A stretch of DNA of 14,004 bases, taken from the NCBI GenBank assembly GCA_025356765.1, contig JANXRO010000045.1, forward strand, positions 1 through 14,004. Reading direction: 5' to 3'. This DNA is from Hyphomicrobiales bacterium (GTDB taxonomy: Bacteria; Pseudomonadota; Alphaproteobacteria; Rhizobiales; Aestuariivirgaceae). A program made the translations under genes and the position numbers. The notes under the pieces are model-generated. The model ran no database searches and was not told the DNA's origin. It saw only the letters and a program-made list of their open reading frames with translations. Below are positions 7,506-14,004 of this stretch, piece after piece (the first letter of the stretch is position 1; each line of letters begins with the position of its first letter).

Positions 7506-9251
7506 TTACTTTTCGGTTTCTGACTTTTTCATCGCAGCTTGGAGAATGTCTCCGAGGGATGCACCTGAATCGGATGAGCCATATTGGGCCACCGCTTCGC
7601 GTTCATCAGCAATTTCCAAAGCCTTGATGGATACGTTGACCTTGCGGGCCTTGGCATCCATGGCTGTGATTACAGCATCGAACTTTTCACCAACGGCGAA
7701 ACGATCTGAACGTTGGCTGTCACGATCACGGGCCAAATCGCCGCGCTTGGCATAGGCTGTGATGTCTGTGCCAGAGATGCGCACTTCTAAGCCACCATCT
7801 TCAACTTTGAGAACTTCGCAAGTGACTTTCGAACCCTTGCGTGGCGCACCAGAAGAAGCACCAGCTGCTTTTGGAGCAGACGATCCGGCAGCAGCACCAA
7901 CACCACCTTCGGTGAGTTGCTTAATGCCCAGCGAGATGCGTTCTTTTTCTTGATCAACATCAAGAACGACGGCTTTCACCATATCGCCCTTTTTGTAATC
8001 CTTGATGGCTTCTTCGCCCGGACGTTTCCAATCCAGATCAGACAAATGCACCATGCCGTCAACATCGCCATCAAGGCCGATGAACAGACCAAACTCAGTC
8101 ATGTTCTTCACTTCGCCTTCAAGCTCTGTGCCCTTTGGATATTTCGCCGCAAAGGCGTTCCATGGGTTTTGTTGAACCTGCTTCAAGCCCAAAGAAATAC
8201 GACGCTTTGATGAATCGATTTCCAGAACTTGCACTTCAACTTGTTCAGAGGTGGACAAAATCTTGCCCGGATGAACGTTCTTCTTCGTCCAGCTCATTTC
8301 TGAAACGTGAACAAGCCCTTCGATGCCATCTTCAAGCTCAACAAACGCACCATAATCGGTAATGTTCGTTACCTTGCCGCTGACTTTGGAACCAACTTGG
8401 AACTTCTCGGCCACGATTTCCCATGGATCTTTATCGAGTTGCTTCATGCCCAGCGAAATGCGCTGTGTTTCAGGGTTGATGCGAACGATCTGCACCTTCA
8501 CTGTTTGACCGACTGTCAAAACATCAGAAGGATGGTTCACACGCTTCCAAGCAATATCAGTCACGTGCAACAAGCCGTCAATTCCGCCCAGATCAACGAA
8601 CGCGCCGTAGTCAGTGATGTTCTTCACAACACCATCAACCACTTGGCCTTCGGCCAGGTTTTGCACCATTTCAGAACGTTGTTCTGCACGGGTTTCTTCC
8701 ATAATGGCGCGGCGTGAAACAACGATGTTGCCACGACGACGGTCCATTTTCAAAATCACGAATGGTTGTGACACATGCATCAAAGGGCCCACATCACGAA
8801 TGGGGCGAACATCAACTTGGCTGCCGGGCAAGAATGCGACTGCACCACCCAAATCAACCGTGAAGCCGCCTTTAACGCGACCAAAAATAACGCCATCAAC
8901 GCGCTCATTCTTGCCTGTCATTTCTTCAAGGCGTGTCCACGCTTCTTCGCGCTTGGCTTTTTCGCGGCTGAGAACAGCTTCACCCAAAGCATTTTCAATG
9001 CGCTCTAAATAAACTTCAACGATAGAGCCAACTTTCAAGTCAGCAGGTTTGCCGGGAACATCAAAGTCCTTCAGCGGAATGCGGCCTTCAGTTTTCAGGC
9101 CAACGTCAACGATCACCAGATCGTTTTCAATCGCGAGAACTTTGCCCTTAACAACGCTGCCTTCGGCAACGGGGCGATCGAGGTATGATTCCTCGAGAAG
9201 GGATTCAAAATCAGAAAGTGTAGGGGTCATCGAAACGGCAGATTTTGCCAT
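7506..9251 (-). CDS. rpsA: 30S ribosomal protein S1
   Basis: Binds mRNA on the small ribosomal subunit and helps load messages with weak ribosome sites. With the chosen start it is 581 residues and has six S1 (OB-fold) domains at roughly 28-96, 115-180, 200-270, 285-355, 370-445 and 475-545. The repeated signatures VKNITDYGAFVDLGGIDGLLHV, VTNITDYGAFVELEDGIEGL and VKNMTEFGLFIGL mark domains 3 to 5. Before the last domain there is a low-complexity linker of Ala, Gly, Ser and Pro at about 450-470. I chose the ATG at 9251 (MAKSAVS) because AAGGA lies seven bases upstream; an in-frame ATG at 9266 would add five residues and includes that ribosome site in its coding part. The gene has its own terminator and a long leader, fitting the known self-control of S1. 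Confidence 0.97.
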   Translation of the reverse strand: MAKSAVSMTPTLSDFESLLEESYLDRPVAEGSVVKGKVLAIENDLVIVDVGLKTEGRIPLKDFDVPGKPADLKVGSIVEVYLERIENALGEAVLSREKAKREEAWTRLEEMTGKNERVDGVIFGRVKGGFTVDLGGAVAFLPGSQVDVRPIRDVGPLMHVSQPFVILKMDRRRGNIVVSRRAIMEETRAEQRSEMVQNLAEGQVVDGVVKNITDYGAFVDLGGIDGLLHVTDIAWKRVNHPSDVLTVGQTVKVQIVRINPETQRISLGMKQLDKDPWEIVAEKFQVGSKVSGKVTNITDYGAFVELEDGIEGLVHVSEMSWTKKNVHPGKILSTSEQVEVQVLEIDSSKRRISLGLKQVQQNPWNAFAAKYPKGTELEGEVKNMTEFGLFIGLDGDVDGMVHLSDLDWKRPGEEAIKDYKKGDMVKAVVLDVDQEKERISLGIKQLTEGGVGAAAGSSAPKAAGASSGAPRKGSKVTCEVLKVEDGGLEVRISGTDITAYAKRGDLARDRDSQRSDRFAVGEKFDAVITAMDAKARKVNVSIKALEIADEREAVAQYGSSDSGASLGDILQAAMKKSETEK

Positions 9252-9347
9252 AAATATTTCCTTCATTCATTTCAGGCGGGGCCGCAGCCACACGAACCTA
9301 AAACGTCTGCGAAAAACGCAGCGGGTTAAAGCGCTCAAAGCGAAAAT

Positions 9348-9436
9348 GCGTTGAACTGAGGTGGTTCAAAACGCTTAACGCTAAAAACATGATGGGGCGC
9401 TTTGCAGCACCCCGGTTTAATCCGGGAAAAATCCCG
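9348..9436 (-). promoter_or_regulatory. rpsA leader with mutually exclusive hairpins
   Basis: On the minus strand, between cmk and rpsA, three overlapping stems can form. CGGGA/TCCCG is at 9423-9436, CCCGG/CCGGG at 9411-9426, and GGGG-GC/GC-CCCC at 9394-9413. Each shares bases with its neighbour, so either the middle one or the two outer ones can exist. The last is followed after six bases by five T, giving it a terminator-like form. Nearer rpsA a stem GCG-TTGAAC/GTTCAA-CGC occupies 9348-9374 with a two-base bulge. This looks like a leader able to switch, as expected for S1 feedback, but it could instead be the end of the cmk transcript. Confidence 0.4.
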
Positions 9437-9453
9437 ACCTCAAGATGAAGGTG

Positions 9454-9482
9454 CCCTTAGTCCAAAAGGCAACGCTGAGCAA
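9454..9482 (-). promoter_or_regulatory. possible rpsA promoter
   Basis: On the minus strand TTGCTC (9482-9477) and TAAGGG (9459-9454) are separated by 17 bases. The -35 is reasonable and the -10 is poor, as is frequent in alphaproteobacteria. It would give a leader of about 190 bases before rpsA, containing the alternating hairpins. Confidence 0.35.
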
Positions 9483-9503
9483 GGGGTGATTGACCGCTCT
9501 GGT

Positions 9504-10106
9504 TTAAGGTTGAATGACGCTCAAAACACGCGTCAACACTTCATCGGCCGACAAGTCACTTGTATCGATGATCACCGCATCAGCTGCGGGTTTTAACGGC
9601 GCAACATTGCGATTGGAATCTCTGGCATCACGCGCTTCGATTTCGGCTTTGATCGCTGCAATTTCTGTTGATGGACTTTCCAAAGCGCGGCGTCTGGCGC
9701 GGGCATCAACTGAGGCTGTAATGAAGAACTTATAATCGGCGTCCGGGCAAATAACCGTGCCAATGTCTCGCCCATCCAACACAGCGCCCGGTTTTTGGGC
9801 AGCAAAGTCTCGCTGAAATTTGAGCAGGGCATGGCGCACCTGTGGCAAGGCCGCAACTTGAGAGGCAAAGCTTCCAACTTTTTCGCCACGCAAGTCCGCA
9901 TCGTTAAAGCTGCCAACATTCAGTGATTGTGCGATGCTGGCGCAGGCTTGGCTATCAGCGGGGTCAGCGTTGTTGCGCATCACTTCAAAGCCCACCATCC
10001 GATAAAGGCTTCCGGTGTCGAGATAATGCAAGCCTAATTTTAACGCCAGCGCACGACCAATTGTGCCTTTTCCCGCAGCTGAGGGGCCGTCGATCGCAAT
10101 GATCAC
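9504..10106 (-). CDS. cmk: cytidylate kinase
   Basis: Phosphorylates CMP and dCMP with ATP, supplying CDP for nucleic acids and lipids. The 200-residue P-loop kinase shows the Walker loop GPSAAGKGT at 7-15, DTGSLYR at 30-36 for substrate binding, LDGRDIGTVICPDADYKFF at 110-128 and the RDARDSNR segment at 159-166 near the lid. It is slightly shorter than many homologues. The start is GTG at 10106-10104, the first codon after the TAA of aroA and in the same frame, so translation probably depends on ribosomes finishing aroA. An amber codon inside aroA could therefore lower cmk expression. The aroA-cmk-rpsA order is common in proteobacteria. Confidence 0.94.
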   Translation of the reverse strand: MIIAIDGPSAAGKGTIGRALALKLGLHYLDTGSLYRMVGFEVMRNNADPADSQACASIAQSLNVGSFNDADLRGEKVGSFASQVAALPQVRHALLKFQRDFAAQKPGAVLDGRDIGTVICPDADYKFFITASVDARARRRALESPSTEIAAIKAEIEARDARDSNRNVAPLKPAADAVIIDTSDLSADEVLTRVLSVIQP

Positions 10107-11444
10107 TTAATGGCGCCCGGGCGTAATCTTTGCACCCATGCCGTTCAACAACTCAGTAAAGCCCGGAAAGCTAGTGGCGATAAAAGCACTGTCATCAATG
10201 TGGGTTGATTGGGCTGAAGCCAAGCCCATGACCAAAAACGACATGGCAATGCGGTGATCCATGTGTGTAACCACCATGCCGCCGCCCTTGGCACCACCGC
10301 CTGAAACTTCCAGCCAATCTTTGCCAGATGCTGTTTTAACGCCATTGGCGCGAAGGCCCGCTTCCACCGCTGCCAAACGATCGCTTTCTTTAACGCGTAG
10401 CTCTTCCAATCCTTGCATGCGCGTAATGCCTTCAGCAAAACTCGCTGCAACAGACAAAATTGGATATTCATCAATCATCGAAGGTGCGCGTTCTGCCGGA
10501 ACGGTGATGCCCGAAAGCTTTGACTATTTTACATGCAAATCGCCTACATCTTCACCGCCAGCCACGCGGCGGTTCTTGATCTCAATATCACCGCCCATTT
10601 CAACCAGCGTATCAATCAGGCCGGTGCGGGTGGGATTCAACATGATGTTTTCAATGACAATGCTTGAACCCGGTGTGATGAGAGCGGCCACCATAGGAAA
10701 CGCGGCTGAAGAGGGGTCGCCCGGTATATCAATCACTTGGCCATGCAATTGGTGCCCGCCTTCGATGGCGATATGGCGTGCACCATCAACCAGTTTCACA
10801 TCAAGCTTTGCTCCAAAGGCTTTGAGCATGCGCTCAGTATGGTCTCTCGTGGCCACAGGCTCAATCACCGTGGTTGTGCCCTTGGTGTTAATACCAGCCA
10901 AAAGAACGGCAGATTTCACCTGCGCTGATGCCATGGGCAAAGTATAGGTGACAGGCTTGGCGTTGGTTGCTCCATGAAGTGTCAGCGGCAAGCGCCCACC
11001 TTCTGTCGTCTCGAATGTAGCGCCAAATTTTTGCAGCGGCGTTGTAACCCTGCCCATCGGCCGTTTTGACAATGATGCATCGCCCACACAGCGCGCAACC
11101 AAGGGCGTTGAAGCCATAAGCCCCATGGCCAATCTGACACCGGTTCCGGAATTGCCAAAATCAAGCTCACCTGCAGGTGATTTTAATCCGTTAATTCCAA
11201 CGCCTTCAACAAGCCAATCGCCACTAGGTTGTTTTTCAGCCTTGGCCCCCAAGGCAATCATCGCCTTGGCGGTGTTGACCACATCTTCAGCCTCTAACAA
11301 GCCTGAAATGCGGGTTTGGCCCAAAGCAATTGCGCCAAACATCAAAGAACGATGCGACATGGATTTATCGCCCGGCACTTTAATTTGGCCTTTCAGGCCA
11401 GTGGCATGGGATGATGAAAGCGGTGTTGGTCTGGCATGGGTCAT
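10107..11444 (-). pseudogene. aroA: EPSP synthase gene interrupted by an in-frame TAG
   Basis: Encodes 3-phosphoshikimate 1-carboxyvinyltransferase, the sixth step of the shikimate pathway. Read through, the frame has 445 codons, the full length of the class II type. PGDKSMSHR is at 24-32, GNSGTGVRLAMG at 97-108, GDASLSKRPMGR at 121-132 and QVKSAVLLAG at 175-184. Codon 307 (10526-10524) is TAG, directly after DLHVK; the same frame continues with SKLSGITVPAERAPS, then MIDEYPIL and LEELRVKESDR. The catalytic Asp325 and Glu353 and Arg356 lie after the stop, so the 306-residue product should be inactive. An ATG at codon 323 could restart a 123-residue fragment, without a clear ribosome site. Everything else is well conserved, which points to a recent mutation, a sequencing error or suppression rather than old decay. 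Gly100 stands where glyphosate-insensitive CP4 EPSPS has Ala, so a working enzyme would probably be sensitive (inference). Confidence 0.9.
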
Positions 11445-11462
11445 GGTGGCGCTTGGTTACAC

Positions 11463-11474
11463 CGCCAATTGGCG
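11463..11474. promoter_or_regulatory. 12-bp palindrome upstream of aroA
   Basis: CGCCAATTGGCG is a perfect 12-base palindrome 19 to 30 bases before the aroA start, in the divergent region shared with the FYDLN-type gene. ATGGTGG (11443-11449) and CCACCAT (11482-11488) form further inverted arms around it. It could be an operator, but no regulator is known for it. Confidence 0.3.
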
Positions 11475-11498
11475 TCTGTCACCACCATCATTGAAGTT

Positions 11499-11527
11499 TT
11501 GACATTCGGCCCAAGGCATGGCATGAG
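11499..11527 (+). promoter_or_regulatory. possible promoter of the FYDLN-type gene
   Basis: A perfect TTGACA -35 box is at 11499-11504. With a 17-base spacer the -10 would be CATGAG at 11522-11527, a weak match. It sits 42 bases before the GTG start at 11569 in the divergent aroA intergenic region. Confidence 0.35.
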
Positions 11528-11568
11528 CCCGCCTTCACACATATTTAGACCTTGAAAGGACATCTCAA

Positions 11569-11988
11569 GTGGTAAAACCTGAGCTTGGAACAAAGCGCAC
11601 CTGCCCAAATTGCGCCACGCGCTTTTATGATCTTTTGAAAGATCCAATCACCTGCCCCAAATGCTCAACCAGCTTTGTGGCCATGTCAATTTTGCCATCG
11701 AAAACTGAGCTTCCTGGAATGGTTGCGCAAGCCGCACCAAAACCACGCACAATGGATGATGGTGAAGATCAAGAAGCCGGTGAAGTGGAATTGGTTAGCT
11801 TGTCGGATGTTGAAGCCGAAGAAAAAGCTGATGACGAAACCGCTGGTATTGAAGATGTTGATCTGGGTGAAGATGCTGCTGATCCCGCAGATGATGAAGA
11901 TGATACATTCCTCGTTGAAGAAGAAGACGAAGGCAATATGGATGATCTTGTCGAAAGCGGCGGCGACAAAGAAGAGGAAGAGCAATAA
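11569..11988 (+). CDS. TIGR02300-type (FYDLN acid) zinc-ribbon protein
   Basis: A 139-residue protein with a short N-terminal zinc ribbon (Cys12, Cys15, Cys29, Cys32 in two CPxC pairs) around the FYDL motif at 19-22. A long acidic tail very rich in Glu and Asp follows from about residue 58 to the end. This is the layout of the alphaproteobacterial family named for its FYDLN motif; its function is unknown. The zinc ribbon resembles those of RNA- or DNA-associated proteins, but the tail would repel nucleic acid. The start is GTG at 11569, chosen because AAAGGA lies eight bases before it and the conserved KPELGTKR follows at once. It is divergent from aroA and followed by tRNA-Ala, an arrangement I recall from related genomes. 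Confidence 0.88.
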   Translation: MVKPELGTKRTCPNCATRFYDLLKDPITCPKCSTSFVAMSILPSKTELPGMVAQAAPKPRTMDDGEDQEAGEVELVSLSDVEAEEKADDETAGIEDVDLGEDAADPADDEDDTFLVEEEDEGNMDDLVESGGDKEEEEQ

Positions 11989-12002
11989 GAATTTGCTTGA
12001 TC

Positions 12003-12032
12003 AAGCTGGGCCGGCGTTCTAAGGCCCAGCTT
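12003..12032 (+). terminator. hairpin after the FYDLN-type gene
   Basis: AAGCTGGGCC (12003-12012) and GGCCCAGCTT (12023-12032) form a perfect 10-bp stem with a 10-base loop, 14 bases after the stop codon. There is no clear run of T after it, so it may end or protect the transcript rather than be a classical terminator. A second small stem, CTGCT-GAAA-AGCAG (12047-12060), lies just before the tRNA. Confidence 0.55.
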
Positions 12033-12063
12033 CCCAATACCAATTTCTGCTGAAAAGCAGCGT

Positions 12064-12139
<76 letters not shown>

Positions 12140-12527
12140 ATCTTTTCAAAGACTTAGCAGATGGTACGAATGTGGCAAAAGTGCCCTAGCAACCAGTTAG
12201 CAACCAGCCCTAAAAATAAATTTTTGTGGTCGCGTTTTTTTAACAAGAAAATTCGCTTTGTCGCGCACCAATTTGGCCTCGTTCATTCATCGTCTCCACC
12301 ACGCAAATTAACCCAGCGAGCGGGGTGGGCGGCAAGAGCGACGGAGGGGCCCGCTGATGGAGGCGGATTGCACCTCAGGCCGTAGCAAAGCGAAGGACTG
12401 CGCGGATGTGGGCTTTGTTGTTCTTCGACGACATTGAGTGCTTGCGCAGTTGCGGCCCGCCGCAGCGGACCTAGGAGGAAGCGACCGCCTACCCCGCGAA
12501 CGAAGTTGATGTTGTCGCTTGTTTGTC
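12140..12527. other. 388-base gene-free stretch between tRNA-Ala and relaxase
   Basis: No convincing gene was found on either strand; the frames that cross it have no recognisable family features. It starts AT-rich just after the tRNA (with AAAAATAAATTTTT at 12212-12225 and a run of seven T at 12235-12241) and becomes GC-rich towards the relaxase. It holds the tandem repeat at 12187-12207 and a small stem at 12451-12464. It is probably the end of an integrated element, but no integrase or excisionase is encoded here. Confidence 0.5.
12187..12207 (+). repeat. tandem 10-base direct repeat
   Basis: TAGCAACCAG occurs at 12187-12196 and 12198-12207, separated by a single T, 48 bases after the tRNA CCA end. 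Such paired short repeats are found in arm or core sites used by tyrosine recombinases, but no recombinase is present to support this. Confidence 0.5.
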
Positions 12528-14004
12528 TCAGAGACCCAAACCCTTCGTGCGCCCTGCCAATTCCCATGCGATTGTTGAGCCAGCGATTTTTCCGGCGACA
12601 GACTTGCCCCTGATGTCCTCGAAACTTGGAGCCACGGAACGAGCGTGAACTCGTTGCTGTTTTCGAATACAGCATACTTGCCTGAGGCGAGTGAGATGGG
12701 TCTGATGTAGGTGCCTTCAAACCTTTCACCGTCCATCAGTTGAGCTGCTTGCAAGCCAGACGCGGCAGAATGGTTGGCAATAACTTGTTTCATCTCATTG
12801 CGGGTCAGCGCTTTGATGGCTGAAGCTGTGGGCCGCGTACCGCCAACTGGCGTTTGCTCAACCATGCCGCGCTCAGTCAGCCATTGCAGGCGACTGCGCA
12901 ATGCGACTTTGACGTTTGTGCCAAAGCCTTGATTGTTGACCAATGCTGGTGACTTGCTGGTAAGCTCATGATCAAGCCAAGTTGCACCTTCAGTGGTCAC
13001 GAGTTTTTCCAAGTTTAGATAAGACAGAATCCGCAACCGTGCCTGTTGGCGGTTGCCCGCATCTTGTTCAGTGGCTTCAAGCAAGACAATCATGCCTTTG
13101 CCCGGCAGTGCTTCTGGCCTGATGCGCCCGATGTCGGCGTAATGAACCTTGCCGTCGATGCCATCTACAACGACGAAGTGACGGTCATTGATCTCGTCCG
13201 TGAGACCTACTGTTGCAACACGGCCTATGGCGGGCCTTGTTGATGTCTCACTATCAAAGATGGCAAAGCTGCCTGCCGGACGGTCGATCTTGGCCTCCCG
13301 CATGGCCCTGTGCATTGTGGCGATGATATCATTGCGCGCGCCCAGACCTTTGAGCTTGCGCTCGATGTCTGGATCAATCTCCCAGACGCCTGTTTGAAGT
13401 TCATTTGCAAGCCCAAGGTTGCTGAGATGCTTGAGCCTGCGCATGTGTGATGTGTGCACATTTGGTTCCACTGGTGGCATAGCACTGATAACCAGTACAC
13501 TTTGGTCCAAATGTTTCAGGATTGATCTGTCGAGCCTTGTGAAGCGTTCTGTCTGAACTTCGCGGGCCAGCTTGATAACCTTTTCAAACTCATCCTCCGG
13601 TCCAAGTTCTAATGTCAGCTATTCACCCGCCCTAGCCCTGATTCCGTGGGTGATGTAGTCCTTGGCCATAATCAGGTCTTTGCCGTCTTCGACCTTACCC
13701 CGAATGACAATGTGGGAATGGGGATGGCCCGTGTTGTAGTGATCAACAGCCACCCAATCGAGCTTGGTTTCAAGGTCGCGCTCCATGTCCTGCATCAAGT
13801 CCCGGACGAAGGGTTTGAGGTCAGCCAACCTGTCGCCATCATCTGGTGACACGATGATCCGGAACTGGTGTCGGTCGCCATCGCACTTCTCAGTGAATGC
13901 ACCACCATCAATTTCGTCCAGGTCTGGCCCATAAAGTTTTCCAGGCTCACCCGACCGATCAACACCGTCACGTTGCAAATATCGGAGATGGGCACGGGGT
14001 GCTG
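12528..14004 (-). pseudogene. relaxase/mobilisation nuclease with DUF3363 domain, broken and partial
   Basis: The 3' part of a conjugative relaxase; the 5' part lies beyond the right edge. Coding runs off the edge as AHLRYLQRDGV. The HUH-type metal-binding segment is DHYNTGHPHSHIVIRG at about 13740-13690, and DGDRHQFRIIVSPDD precedes it. A long DUF3363 region with GARNDI, VVVDGIDG, GATWLDHEL and FTLVPW follows. Two lesions are visible. An in-frame TAG at 13621-13619 separates RARAGE from LTLELGPE, where homologues have an unbroken stretch. At 12631-12634 one base seems to be missing after VPW: the next frame resumes APSFEDIRGKS and ends in TKGLGL with TGA at 12530-12528, as family members do. 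Without the shift the frame runs on to 12308 as unrelated sequence. Relaxases of this type nick the transfer origin of alpha- and betaproteobacterial elements. The gene is either decaying or affected by sequence errors. Confidence 0.85.

Noticed and set aside
10524..10526. Pyrrolysine or a reassigned TAG code as the explanation for the aroA stop
   Set aside because: accD ends at TAG at a normal length, the interrupted sites align with different residues, and alphaproteobacteria are not known to reassign TAG. Kept only as a test in the findings.
12161..12385. A 74-residue plus-strand frame just after tRNA-Ala, as a possible integrase start
   Set aside because: It has no recombinase motifs, no clear ribosome site and spans the tandem repeat, so it is probably chance.
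12283..12729. A 148-residue minus-strand frame overlapping the relaxase C-terminus
   Set aside because: It is the third frame, neither the DUF3363 frame nor the one carrying the TKGLGL ending; composition is Arg/Pro/Ser-rich without motifs.

Overview
The window reads as chromosomal DNA of an alphaproteobacterium, probably close to the Hyphomicrobiales (Rhizobiales). The evidence is the set and order of genes (aroA-cmk-rpsA, ihfB-lapA, trpF-trpB-trpA-accD-folC), an FYDLN-type zinc-ribbon protein (TIGR02300 family) divergent from aroA and followed by tRNA-Ala, and an AccD without its zinc cysteines. The taxon is an inference from gene content; no rRNA is present.

Layout, left to right. Positions 1-237 hold no gene but have several inverted repeats. 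From 7393 down to 238, all on the minus strand, lies a tightly packed nine-gene run transcribed in the order ihfB, lapA-like, ornithine cyclodeaminase-like gene, pyrF, trpF, trpB, trpA, accD, folC. Junctions are 4-base overlaps (lapA/ocd, pyrF/trpF, trpB/trpA), a 1-base overlap (accD/folC) or gaps of 3 to 26 bases, so it is probably one operon. It mixes a nucleoid protein, an envelope protein, UMP synthesis, the last steps of tryptophan synthesis, fatty-acid initiation and folate polyglutamylation. Next upstream is rpsA (7506-9251) with its own terminator and a 250-base leader rich in alternative hairpins. Then come cmk and aroA (9504-11444, minus), with the start codon of cmk directly abutting the aroA stop. 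On the plus strand follow the FYDLN-type gene (11569-11988) and tRNA-Ala(GGC) (12064-12139).

From 12140 to the right edge the content changes to accessory DNA. A 388-base gene-free stretch with a tandem 10-base repeat is followed by the 3' part of a conjugative relaxase gene of the DUF3363 type (12528 to beyond 14004, minus). This suggests an integrative or conjugative element placed next to the tRNA gene. No integrase is visible.

The main oddities are two in-frame TAG codons. One splits aroA (10524-10526), cutting EPSP synthase before its catalytic Asp and Glu. The other splits the relaxase (13619-13621), which also carries a one-base frameshift near its C-terminus. Either the genes are decaying, the sequence has errors, or TAG is suppressed. 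The two sites align with different amino acids in the families and accD ends normally at TAG, which argues against general recoding.

I did not find a clear new defence, mobile or biosynthetic system. The strongest leads are the aroA amber codon, the alternating hairpins in the rpsA leader and the unidentified structured segment at the left edge.
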